From Rosa chinensis (lineage: Eukaryota > Streptophyta > Magnoliopsida > Rosales > Rosaceae): 64,000 nt of DNA. Below the pieces are notes generated by a model. The model saw only the letters and a list, made by a program, of their open reading frames with translations, made no database searches and was not told the DNA's origin. Position numbers and translations under genes: made by a program. This document shows, piece after piece, positions 11,996-21,741 of the stretch. Location of the stretch: positions 19,252,641-19,316,640 of the forward strand of contig NC_037089.1 in NCBI RefSeq assembly GCF_002994745.2, written 5' to 3'. Each line of letters opens with the position of its first letter. Position 1 is the first letter of the stretch.

Positions 11996-12887
11996 AATTT
12001 ACAAATTAATTTTCAATGAGAAACCTAAAAGAATTTATGATTATTGAAAGGGTGCGGCTATTGTCACCCTATTATTTTCTTTGTTCACCCTACTTGTTCA
12101 TTACACCCTGCATTTTAATTTCAATTATTAAATTTTCTTCTCTAACCCATTTCTCTTTCCAGAAATATCTTTATATGACATATTCAATTAAAATAGAAAT
12201 TTTTTTTAATGAAAATCTCTCATTTACTTTATATCAATTAAAAAAATAACAGATATTAAAGTTTCTTAATAAAATCATAATTTGATTTACTTCCATTTTT
12301 AAAATTTTTAAATTCAGTTTTAATGTTCGTCTATTTTAATCTATATCAAAAAATTAGTAAATTAACAGCTATGAGCAATGAAAGAAGAGATTGTTTTTTT
12401 TTCTTTTCGTGTTTTAAATTTTTATTTTCGGTGTTCATAAAGGATATTAAAATTTTTTGATGAAGTTAACACTAATGGTTTTGTGAATTGAATAATGAAT
12501 TAACGATGAAGATGCACCAAAAAGACAGAAAAATAGTAATAAATTCAAATTTGAGTGGAGAAGATGAAGACTAATGTTATTCGATGAGAAATTAAGTAGT
12601 TTTGTATTTAATTAATTAACTATGTATTTAGTTTTCCTTACAGATTAATTGGCTTTAGAAAATTAGTGTACTTATTTGTAATTTTATATTTGGATAATAT
12701 AGTCTTTCAATAATTCACATATTTGTAGGGTGAACAAAGAAAATAGCAGGGTGGTAATAGCCCCACCCTTAGGGATGGCAATGGAGTGGGTTGGGGATAG
12801 GGATCACAATACATTCCCCATCCCCGAGGTCATTTTCTACCCCCATCCTCGCCTCAATCCCCAACAAAAATATATTAGGAACAAAAA

Positions 12888-13037
12888 TGTTCACCTGGTC
12901 AGTTATTGACCAAGAAAATAATGTTCAAGGGCAGAGAAAATTATTATTAAGTTGAGGTGTTTTGTTTTCCACCCTTAGATGTAAATCTAAGGGTTGTTGA
13001 GCATAAATTCTTTGGTCAGCAACTGACCAGGTGAACA
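12888..13037. mobile_element. 150-bp foldback MITE
   Basis: The ends form a nearly perfect inverted repeat of about 30 bp: TGTTCACCTGGTCAGTTATTG at the left and the reverse complement of TGTTCACCTGGTCAGTTGCTG at the right, both extended by TGACCAA(A)GAA inward. A short internal palindrome occurs at 12961-12995 (CCCTTAGATGTAAATCTAAGGG). I could not define the target duplication, so the superfamily is open. Confidence 0.7.
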
Positions 13038-13380
13038 CCACTGATATTGGGGATTCCCCGTCCTCATCCCCATTGGGGACTAAACCTCCAAACCCGCCCC
13101 AAATCCCCAATAAGAATTTAATAAATAAAATAATTTTTTCTCATATTGCCTTTTTTAAAATCAAAATCTACAATAAATAAATTTAAAATGTGATTAAATT
13201 CATAAATCATAATTCAGTGAGTGCAAAAGTCAAAACACATTAAAGTAAAAGTGTAACCATTAAAGTAAAGTAGTAAATGTATATATTTGTGATTTATATT
13301 ATAAAAAAAATTATAAAAAATATATATATAAGTTAAATATATGTATATATTATTGGGGCGGGTTTGGGTATAGGGATCAC

Positions 13381-13993
13381 TAGGGCTGTCAATTCCGACA
13401 CGACCCGATAACACGACTCGAAACCTGCACGAAATAAAGCGGGTTGAACCTGCACGATTAAAAAGCGGGTCAGCCGTGGGTCAACCCGCCGTGACCCATT
13501 TAATAAATGGGTCGGCTACGGGTCAACCCGCCAACACGAAATGAACTCGTATAACCCGATTATGCTACTTGTTCTTGAAAGTTTAGATGTTGGGAGTATT
13601 TGATCATAGGATTAGACAATTTGAAATATTTTGCTTTATAAGTATCGGATCTAATTATTTATGAATATATATAATTATTTATATCCTTCTTCTTGTGGAT
13701 TTTTTAGTGAATTTAATCAATTTATGCATTTTTTTAGTTAAATGGGTCACATTGTTACTTAAATGGGTCACATTGTTACTTAAATGGGTCATTTTGTCTA
13801 ACACGACACAACATATTTGTTAAATGGGTTAAACGGGTTGGAAATGGGTAACCCGTTTAATAAATAGGTTGGGTTTGAGTTTAAATTTTTGACACGATTA
13901 TTAAATGGGTTGGGTTTGAGTTTGTATCTTACGACACGATAAATACCTTGACCCGACACGAACCCAACCCGACACGACCCATTAACAGCCCTA
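13381..13993. mobile_element. hAT-like MITE (TAGGGCTGTCAA family), perfect 8-bp TSD
   Basis: A 613-bp element starts TAGGGCTGTCAATT and ends with the inverse of TAGGGCTGTTAAT. The 8-mer GGGATCAC is present on both sides (13373-13380 and 13994-14001), a perfect hAT-type duplication. The subterminal regions are packed with ACCCG/CGGGT and AAATGGGT repeats, as in widespread plant hAT MITEs. It lies within the hAT-like element at 12770-14128. Confidence 0.88.
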
Positions 13994-14183
13994 GGGATCA
14001 CAATACCATCCCCGCCCCATCCCCAATCTTAGATAGCGGGGATTGGGAATCCCCATTTGTCCCCGAATTCTCCCCCCATTAGGGGCGGGTATGGAGCTTT
14101 GCCCCTCTGGGGATTTTTGTCATCCTTACGCACCCTTATTGAAACTTAATGTGTAGCTATCAAAATAACGACGTATGCACTTT

Positions 14184-14293
14184 GTCAGTAAGCTATGACC
14201 TGTTGGTAAATTTATTGTAAAGGTCATGGATTCAATTATCACTGACATATATAGGGTAGGGTGGGATAAAGGTTGAAAATATATATTAAAAAA
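14184..14293 (+). mobile_element. tRNA-derived SINE, copy 1
   Basis: A 110-bp unit starting GTCAGTAAGCTATGACC is flanked by 17-bp repeats AACGAC(G/A)TATGCACTTT at 14167-14183 and 14294-14310, one mismatch. It contains an A-box-like tract (CTGTTGGTAAA) and a B-box-like tract (GGATTCAATTATC, compare GGTTCGANTCC), then CACTGACATAT, a G-rich block and an A-rich tail. A related copy lies at 33675-33792. The internal RNA polymerase III boxes make it tRNA-derived rather than 7SL- or 5S-derived. Confidence 0.75.
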
Positions 14294-14332
14294 AACGACA
14301 TATGCACTTTTAAAATGGTGTAAACATTCTTA

Positions 14333-14333
14333 A

Positions 14334-14402
<69 letters not shown>
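14333..14402. repeat. (ATA)n trinucleotide microsatellite
   Basis: About 22 uninterrupted ATA units. It directly follows the SINE target site and is non-coding. Confidence 0.95.
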
Positions 14403-14407
<5 letters not shown>

Positions 14408-14410
14408 GAA

Positions 14411-15268
14411 TAAATCTTATAAGCTTAGCGGCAGAATATATCCAATACCTAGAGTTCTTGAGATACTGTAAAAATTTGAAGATAACGTATATATTTAGAG
14501 CAAATCCAACAGCATCCCTATAATTTTTGTATTATATGGAAGCAAAAGTCAAAACTTTAAGCAATTTTTAATCCCCAACTCTAACGGATTCTCTATTTTA
14601 CAGCAATCTCTAAAATCTCCATAATTTTTCTTAAAATTTTAGAGATTGCTGTAAATTTAGGAAATTTCGTTTTCTCTTTCCTCACTATCTCTAAAATGGG
14701 GATAGTTAGGGAATCTATCGGAGCAAAAGAGACTCATTTTTCCCTAAAATAGAGAAAAATCAAAATATGAAGAAGTTGTTGTAGTTACTTTTATGCATAT
14801 CGATGGTGACATTTTATGCTGTTTTTAGTAGTTGATGGGATCATGTTTATTAACGTTACACGGTACTTTGAGTAAAAAAATGGAGGTATCATAGAACTGA
14901 CAGAAGAATATGTTCTATTCGATGATATGCATGCGGTGGCTTATCGTGCTAGACAACAGTCATATGTACCCAATGACAAAGTTTTTACTATAGTTAATTG
15001 GGTTGATTATATTATTGTTAACGGTTTAGTCTCATGTAGACACATGGTAATGGTTGTTTTAGATCCCTATAACACCTTAACAAGAAAGCATTTTACTTAT
15101 AAAACTTGTATTAAAGTTATCAATAACAGGCAACCTCACGATCACCATGTTCCTATACTCGCGGGAAGTCAATTTGCACCTTTCTGCATCATTCTAAGAT
15201 TATATGATCGAGTAAGAATTTTGTTTTGAATATATAATCGTAACCATGAACGCAAATATTAATGCAGC
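14411..15268. other. Intergenic DNA with a 100-codon unassigned frame
   Basis: A frame at 14927-15229 (plus) has no recognisable motif. It may be debris of a DDE or plant mobile-domain gene, but I cannot support either. The rest is the decayed MITE above and AT-rich spacer. Confidence 0.35.
14497..14760. mobile_element. Probable decayed foldback MITE
   Basis: The left edge reads GAGCAAATCCAACAGC, close to the common plant Harbinger MITE end GAGCATCTCCAACAG. A central palindrome pairs ACAGCAATCTCTAAAAT (about 14601) with ATTTTAGAGATTGCTGT (about 14636). Outer arms pair TCTAACGGATTC with GAATCTATCGGA. The right terminus is too degraded to define. Confidence 0.5.
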
Positions 15269-15319
15269 AAAATCAATTCAACGTCACCTTTAAAAAAAAA
15301 AAAATCAATTCAACGTCAC
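15269..15319 (+). repeat. Ultra-short retro-insertion scar flanked by a 19-bp direct repeat
   Basis: AAAATCAATTCAACGTCAC occurs at 15269-15287 and 15301-15319. Between them are just CTTT and nine A. The layout is the same as at 11562 and 30734: target duplication, a few element bases, poly(A). Confidence 0.75.
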
Positions 15320-15656
15320 TTCATAATTAAATATTTAAAATTACTATATACTATTTCTCAAGGCACGGTTCATTGGCTTATGAACAGTGACGGCTCCAGC
15401 CGAGCCGGCCATGGATGAAAAGTCGATTTTGTCCCTGCGTGCTGTTTCTTGCTTCGCAACTTGATTTAAACCTACATTGACTAAAATTCAAAGCAAAATA
15501 GTAATATCTTGTGAATACATGCATAGTACTTTTTCTTTAGTTCAAATACGACTGTTGCATAATCTATTAAACCAAACTAAACGATTGAAAAAGACTAAAA
15601 GAGACATTGAAGGAGGGGCAAAAGAAACTTGAAACTAAACTTAAAATATGCACTTA

Positions 15657-16248
15657 GGCCTCGTTTGATTTACGGAAAGGAAAATAATTCCTTTATCTTT
15701 TCCATGGAAAGGGAAATGAATCATGTATGATGGAATCATCAAAGATTTGACTCTTTCGAACTCTGTCAGTAACTCACTATAGACCCGAGAAACAAAGAGA
15801 AGATGTGTACGAACGAGATATCCAGCAATAAGAAGAAGGAAAATGATTGAATAGAGGAACTCCCAAACATTTGGCGATCTCAAATGTGTCGATATCAATA
15901 GTGACTCATTATTTCGATGAATCATATCTTTGGACAGAAGAAGATTATGTAAACACTTACTCGAAATATCACTTATCATATTCCATTGTGGAAGACACAA
16001 TTTTTTCTGAAGAAATTTCTCAACAACTTTTCATTCCGATGTTTGATAACGTAAGAAAAGTTATCAAGAAAGTTGTTAAAAAGTTTATAAATAATATAAT
16101 AAAATAATATGTTGTGATTCCTTTGAGATTTGGAAGGAACCACTTTCCCTCTTATTTTCCCTTCCTTCAGGAAATGATTTTATTTCCTTTTGCATCCCAA
16201 ACGCAGAAAAGGAACAAGATGTTTTATTTCCGCGAACCAAACGTGACC
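15657..16248. mobile_element. PIF/Harbinger-like MITE, copy 1, TTA duplication
   Basis: The terminal inverted repeats are GGCCTCGTTTGATTTACGGAA and the inverse of GGTCACGTTTGGTTCGCGGAA. TTA flanks both sides (15654-15656, 16249-16251), the standard 3-bp TWA target of PIF/Harbinger elements. The 592-bp interior has no transposase. It is an uninterrupted relative of the element at 17490-19648 and so shows what that element looked like before insertions. Confidence 0.85.
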
Positions 16249-16251
16249 TTA

Positions 16252-17074
16252 AAGAAACTCAAGAACATTGACTATAGAAACCTAATAACCTTCAATGAGT
16301 TCAATTTGATGAGGGTGATAAAAGCGGCCGACAGAGGCTTCATCAATGCTGTGATTCTATGGGAGCTTCAACGAAACCTTTAGTAAAGAAGCGGAAAGGC
16401 TAAATGGTTAATGATTTACCTTGGTAAATAGTATATTGAAGGAGGAGAATTCAGAGTACCGACGTGCACTTGCACCAACATAAATAAATGGTTAGATTAC
16501 ATTAAATACACTTTTTATTTATTCAAAATAAAGTTGATAATAAATATAAAGTATTGAGCTTATTTTATAAGTGTTGGGTCACTTGTACCGTCGGTGTATA
16601 GAATAATTTTCATATATTGAAGGGGTAAAAGAGTTGGTAGATTAAGCAAGGTAAACAAGGGAGTCTTAAATAAAAGCAAAGCTGTAACGGATCTTATTGT
16701 GAGATTTAAAGGACCAATTTGACAGCCTTTAGACATGTGGAGATTTGGACATTGGGAGCATTGACAAAACCTTAAGGATGAAGTATTTTATTTAACAACC
16801 ACATTTATATTTATACGAGGAGGATAATATTGGCCTACAAATAAATTTTTCTTTTTAAAAAGAAAGAAGAAAAAGTGATAAAGCATTATGCCCTTGGGCG
16901 TGTGCATGTCCCCCAACAAAAAAAGGGACAAATAGGGGAGGGTCGGTGGATCAATCTATGAGAAAAAGAAACTAGCAAAAGCACAAAGAACAAAACGCTA
17001 ACTTGGCCCTCATAGCTTTGTCCTAAAAAATCATTCTCAAAAAAGACGTTTGTCATAGATTAGGTGTAAAACCA
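16252..17074. other. Intergenic spacer
   Basis: AT-rich DNA. I see no gene, no clear terminal repeats and no conserved motif. Confidence 0.5.
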
Positions 17075-17077
17075 TTA

Positions 17078-17337
17078 GAGCATGTTCACCCATTGGGTCA
17101 CCAGGTCACCTATTATTTACTACTTTTTAGTGTTAATTTCACAATCTGGGTCACGGGCACAGTGTATTTTGTGTCCTGGGTCACCCGGAGTCACTTTTGG
17201 GTCACCATCATGATCTGCAAAGTGACCTGGTGACCCAAGTCACCATGAAAACTATGCCCGTGACCCAGAGGGTGGAAATTAACACTAAAAAACAGTGAAT
17301 AGTGGGTGACCTGGTGACCCAACGGGCAAACTTGCTC
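17078..17337. mobile_element. 260-bp foldback Harbinger-type MITE, TTA duplication
   Basis: The whole element is one long imperfect hairpin. GAGCATGTTCACCC at the left pairs with the inverse of GAGCAAGTTTGCCC at the right, followed on both arms by TTGGGTCACCAGGTCACC. TTA is present at 17075-17077 and 17338-17340. Its transcript would form a long double-stranded RNA, a typical small-RNA source. Confidence 0.88.
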
Positions 17338-17794
17338 TTAGAAATTACCTCATGCAATATTGACTGGTTTAATAGAGATAATTTGTTATAAGAATTTGTG
17401 ATCTCTTAATTTTCTGAGCGGAAGGGAAAAAGCTATTACATAACCAGCTTCACTTGTTCAACTGATAATAGCACTAGAACAAATAATAAAACCTAGTTTG
17501 ATTCGCAGAAAGAAAAGTTATTTCTTTGTCTTTTCTATAAATAAAGAAATGAAATTTCAAAAAAACTTTCAACTTCAATAATTGGTAACATAAGGAAAGT
17601 TATCCGAAAAGTTCTTAAACAATTTGTAATTAATGCAATAAAACAATGTATTATGAGTAATAATTGAAAGAAAAAAAATGGGGGAAAGTGATTCATTTGA
17701 AGTATGGAATGAACCATTTTCTCTCATATTTTCCTTTGCTTCAGGAAAGTAGTTCATTTCCTTTTGCATCTCAAATGCAAGAAAAGAACAACTT

Positions 17795-19620
17795 GGGTGT
17801 GGCTATTGTCATCCTACTATTTTCTTAGTTCTATCTACAAACATTTGAATTATTAAATGACAATATTACTCAAGTACAAAATGACTAATATGTACACTAA
17901 TTTTCTAAAATCCAAATTTGTAAGGAAAATTAAATATATAACTAATTAATTAAATACAAAGATTACTTAATTTCTCATTGAATAACATTAATCTTCATCT
18001 TCTCCACCCAAATTTCAATTTATTACTTTTTTGTTGTCTTTTTGTTCCCTCATTTTTAATTCGTTATTCAATTCACAAAAGCATTAGTGTTAACTTCATA
18101 AAAATCTTTGTAATGCCCTTTGTGAACAACGAAAATAAAAATCTAAAACACGAAAGAGAACAAAAAAATCAGTCACTTCTTCATTACTTATAGTAGTTGT
18201 TGTTTTTATTATTATTATTTTTAATAAATGGCTGGTGCGGCTGCCCTCAAGCCTTGATTAATGAAACTGTTGAATACAATTTTTTTTTGGGGGGGGGGGG
18301 GGGGGGGGCATTTAGCCCCTGAAATACTATCATAAGTCTCTACCAAATAACTGTATTTAACTAGGCACTAACTAGCAAAGAGCGCTCTACTGGTGACTCT
18401 ATTTGCTTTGACATAGTAGTCACATAACGGAAAAATAATTCGATATGTGGCCTAATTACAACATAGGATAATTACCATACGCACAGCTTTCTTACTATGT
18501 TGACCTCGGAGGATAAATCTAACGACACTTTGCTTCACCCTGCCACTAGGAGGTGGCGACCATTTGACGAAGTAAGGAACTCGCCGCCTACCTAGAGAAA
18601 ACAAGGCACTTTGGGTGCACATACAGGCACAAAGCCTGACTATCCCTACACAATTAATGCAGGGACTTACTACTCGCAAAATGTGCAGCAAAATTAAACA
18701 ACATAAATAAGTAATAACTATAAAATAAAAAACAACATGATCTGGGCCCAAGCATTGAACCCAAACCCAACCTCCAACCCAGATCAGGCCCACAGGCCAT
18801 ATCCAAGCCCAGAAGACCAAGTCAGCATGTGAACCAACCCTCCCGGCCCAAGTCGGCGTCTGCACCAATCCGACTGCCCCACCTCTAAGACCGTCATCGA
18901 GTCGCGACTCCACCAACATGTCTTAGCCTTCCCCCCCCCCCCCCCCAAAAAAAATCAAGACATCGATCCCCGCCCGCCTTCCACAAATCGCCCCACGACA
19001 CCGCTTTGATCCGGCAGAGAGACAACCCTCCTTCAATCGCAGCCTTTAACCATGCCGTGGCCCCAGATGCGGTTAACTTCCACCGAGAAAGATGAACCAA
19101 AGCTGTGTCTAGCCTCCGATCACCGGATACGCTTAACAACATTACAGCTCGTCCGCTCGCACTAATCGTGCACCGGCGAGGCTTGAGGCCAACTCCAAGG
19201 CGCAGCCGGACAGGCGTGCACTCTGACTACGACGTCTCTAGTTTCTCTCTTTAGGGTTTTCTCTCTCTATTCCTTTTAATAGGGTTGTATTTTGACATTA
19301 CATGTTCATTACTTATAGTTGTTAACTTAAAGAGCTTTGACATGGTTGAAATAGATGAAAATTGAAACCAAAAGAAAAAAAATGGAAGTAAATCAGATTA
19401 TGATTTTATAAGAAAACTTTAATAAATTTTAGTTTTTTTTTATTGGTATAAATTAAATAAGAGATTTTCGTTAATTTCTTTTTAATTGTATATGTTATAT
19501 AAAGATGTTTATAGAAACAGAAATTAGTTAGATAAGTAAATTAAATAATTGAAATTAAAATGTAGGGTGCAATTAGCAAGTAGGGTGAACAAAAAAAATG
19601 ATAGGGTGACAATAGCCGAT
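17795..19620. mobile_element. Mutator-like non-autonomous element, copy 2, middle layer of the nest
   Basis: The left end GGGTGTGGCTATTGTCATCC and the right end (inverse of TCGGCTATTGTCACCC) match the Mutator-like element at 12050. Its interior aligns with that copy in reverse orientation: shared blocks include a TCTTCATCTTCTCCAC block, a CATTAGTGTTAACTTCAT block, and a GTAAATCA(A/G)AT(T/A)ATGATTTTAT block. ACTT is repeated at 17791-17794 and 19621-19624. The right terminus has lost several bases, so a full 9-bp duplication is no longer visible. A LINE-type insert (18194-19304) splits it. Confidence 0.8.
18194..19304 (-). mobile_element. Short LINE-type retro-insert, innermost layer of the nest
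   Basis: The insert is flanked by a perfect 14-bp duplication TTCATTACTTATAG (18180-18193 and 19305-19318). On the minus strand it ends in an A/T-rich tail (18194-18225), as non-LTR elements do. The 3' half matches the truncated copy at 10547-10985. It is only 1.1 kb and has no reverse transcriptase, so it is internally deleted or a non-autonomous derivative. It contains a G20 run (18289-18308) and a C16 run (18931-18946). The related Mutator-like copy shows the unoccupied site near 12367-12393. Confidence 0.82.
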
Positions 19621-19651
19621 ACTTATTTTCCACGAACCAAACGAAGTTTAA

Positions 19652-19992
19652 TTGTAAACTCAAAAAGCACACTAAAACTTAAAATCTCTAATTTTAAATA
19701 AAAAATAAACTTTATAAACGGTTGGTTCGAAATGAGTATGTCAAAATCTTTCCCAATTTTTTTCGTATTAGAGTGTTTTTCCAAACTTCAACTGAAGAAT
19801 AATATTACTCACCCATTAGACGATATAACTTAAATTTACTTTTGTATTAGATTTAACAGTAAGAATTTATACCAATGTGTTAGTTTACGCCATGCGAAAC
19901 TACGTGTTACTTGGGCCTTTACCTCCCAAGACCCAAGTCCAAACCGAATTTACGTTATGTAGCCGACCAAAAACAAATATTATTTCATGTGA

Positions 19993-20027
<35 letters not shown>

Positions 20028-21111
20028 TTGGGGACAAAATGTGAATATATTAAATGATTGTATTTATCACCAACAGTTTCTACTTTCTAGTTTATACTTT
20101 ATGCCAGGATGAATTATGAACGTAATGTCATAAATTAATTTTTGTTTTTTCTAGTTCAGTATCATCAGTAGACTTCTGGTAAACCCATCTACCAATACCA
20201 ACAGAACATCGTGAAATATTCCATCAAGATTACACGTGGGGTTCCTCCATGGACCACTGAAAAATGGTCCAGTGGTCGCACTCGTAGAGGATCTCAATAT
20301 GTACGTAGCTTGGGGACTAATTAAACAATGATTAAGAAGCAGTAAAAGCAGGTACGACCCAGGATCCAACGGCAGACGACAGTACGTAATAGTAGGCGGG
20401 AAGTGGAAACATTAATGGAATATGTGCCTTGCCTTCTGCCTCGGCCTCAACGAAAGAGAAAGGTAAAACAATTAAAAAAAATAAATAAATAACAAATGGA
20501 CGACGAAGGATATGAACGTGGAACCTTTTTATTTATAACATCCACGTCATCATCCATTTATTTCCACCACCACCCCAAAGTTGATTCTCACTTGCAGACT
20601 GTCATTCTCTTCGTAATAATTGTTAAAAATGGAAAATACTTTTATTATTTTTATTTATTAGTTTAGTATGTTAGTTATATATAATGGGGATGATCATAAC
20701 AATTTGGTGGATCAATATGCTACCCTACTAGAAATTTAGGAAGAGTAGGCATTTTGTTTTGTGTAGAAAAAGTTTTACGTAGTTGACTAGGGAAAAAAAA
20801 AAAAAACCATCGCAAGATTTTTTTTTCACAATGCGTTGCAGGACTGTGACTGATAGCTGACGTTTCGCTATTGTGATATTTTGCAAAAAAGATCTTCAAA
20901 GTAGTTTGCAAGAAAAAAATAAGCAAAAAGAGATGACAATTATGCTGAATTTTCTATGAGTTTTTCTTTTGTAGTTCGTCTTTTTTTTTTTTTATTCTTT
21001 TTCATCTGGCTTCTCATATATTATAAATGATCAATGTATTCTAGATTTACTCAATGATATTATTATCTTGCAGAGTATGTATTTAGAGAAAAATTGACAT
21101 TATGAATTTCT
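19652..21111. other. Intergenic spacer with (TA)n tract
   Basis: AT-rich, no recognised gene. A TA microsatellite runs 19997-20024. The short minus frame at 20151-20369 has no domain. Confidence 0.5.
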
Positions 21112-21153
21112 AATGGCAATATTACGAGAAAGAATGGCAATATTACGAGAAAG
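21112..21153. repeat. Perfect 21-bp tandem duplication
   Basis: A 21-bp unit beginning AATGGCAATATTACG is repeated head to tail without mismatch (21112-21132, 21133-21153). It lies about 600 bp upstream of the formin start codon. Confidence 0.9.
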
Positions 21154-21531
21154 AAATGAATGAACTCGTTTTACCATTTGAAAATGCTACCAGCATTTAG
21201 TGATAACTGAGAAGCAACTTTGTTCGATTCCCATTTATATAACTTTCGCTTAAATACGGTAAATCCCAAAGAGATCATGTAGTAAATGCATTTTCATGGA
21301 ATGTGAATGATCAATCCAAGGAAGCTCATGCGATTAAGCTCAAAAGGGTAACACCTCAAAACGGGTGTGGATACCGAAGTAATTTGGTAACTAGTAATAA
21401 AAACGGTCAATAATAAAATATTAATGATTGTTTGACACGTTAAGTTTGTTGTTAATTACAGTAATTAATAATTAATCCGCACCCAAACAAAAAATAGGCA
21501 AGAAAAAAAAAAACAGAATAAAATAGGGAAA

Positions 21532-21741
21532 ATGCGGCTTCTAATACTACTACAACTACTGCTGAGGTCAGCGTCTACTTGGGCAATCGCACCGTATCCC
21601 CAGATCTCCTTCCAGCCAAAAGAAGCTTCCCCTCTCTCTCTCTCTCTTCCATTTTCCAAAAGCCAAAGAAGAACAAGACCAGGTGAATTGGCTGAAGAAG
21701 ACCAACCAGACCAAGCCATTAGGATTAGAGTTTCATCATGA
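21532..21741 (+). promoter_or_regulatory. Possible upstream ORF overlapping the formin start codon (ATGA)
   Basis: An open frame of 69 codons begins with ATG at 21532. Its stop codon TGA (21739-21741) overlaps the formin ATG (21738-21740) as ATGA. If transcription starts upstream of 21532, ribosomes reaching the formin start must skip this ATG or reinitiate across the overlap. The peptide starts with a hydrophobic leucine-rich stretch but has no recognised family. A CT tract (about 21633-21646) suggests this is leader or core promoter DNA; the real start site is unknown. Confidence 0.45.

Larger units (their letters stand above)
12770..14128. mobile_element. hAT-like MITE with C/G-rich ends, inserted in the Mutator-like element
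   Basis: The ends read TAGGGATGGCAA (12770) and the inverse of TAAGGATGACAA (to 14128). They are followed inward by runs rich in CCCCATCCCC/GGGGATTGGGG. The flanking 8-mers are CCCACCCT (12762-12769) and CGCACCCT (14129-14136), one mismatch, an 8-bp TSD typical of hAT elements. Two further elements sit inside it (12888-13037 and 13381-13993). It has no transposase, so it is non-autonomous. Confidence 0.8.
12050..14135. mobile_element. Mutator-like non-autonomous element, copy 1, 9-bp TSD, interrupted by a hAT-like element
   Basis: The left terminal repeat reads GGGTGCGGCTATTGTCACCC from 12050. The right end is the inverted equivalent, split by the element at 12770-14128, with its last bases GCACCC ending at 14135. 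The 9-bp TTATTGAAA flanks both ends exactly (12041-12049 and 14136-14144), which fits the Mutator superfamily. Subterminal inverted GTTCACCCTAC motifs occur inside both ends. The interior of about 720 bp is AT-rich and non-coding. A second copy in opposite orientation lies at 17795-19620. Confidence 0.82.
17490..19648. mobile_element. PIF/Harbinger-like MITE, copy 2, outer shell of a three-level nest
   Basis: The left arm (17490-17794) and right arm (19621-19648) together match the intact relative at 15657-16248. The left end has AGTTTGATTCGCAGAAAG, the pre-insertion junction has CATTTCCTTTTGCATC, and the right end has TTATTTTCCACGAACCAAACG. TAA flanks both ends (17487-17489, 19649-19651). 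The element at 17795-19620 is inserted near its right end. Confidence 0.8.

Noticed and set aside
18452..18919. 155-codon minus-strand frame
   Set aside because: It lies inside a non-autonomous LINE-type insert, has Trp/Gly-rich low-quality composition, matches no family, and its last part is the element's shared 3' sequence, which is frame-broken in the sibling copy.
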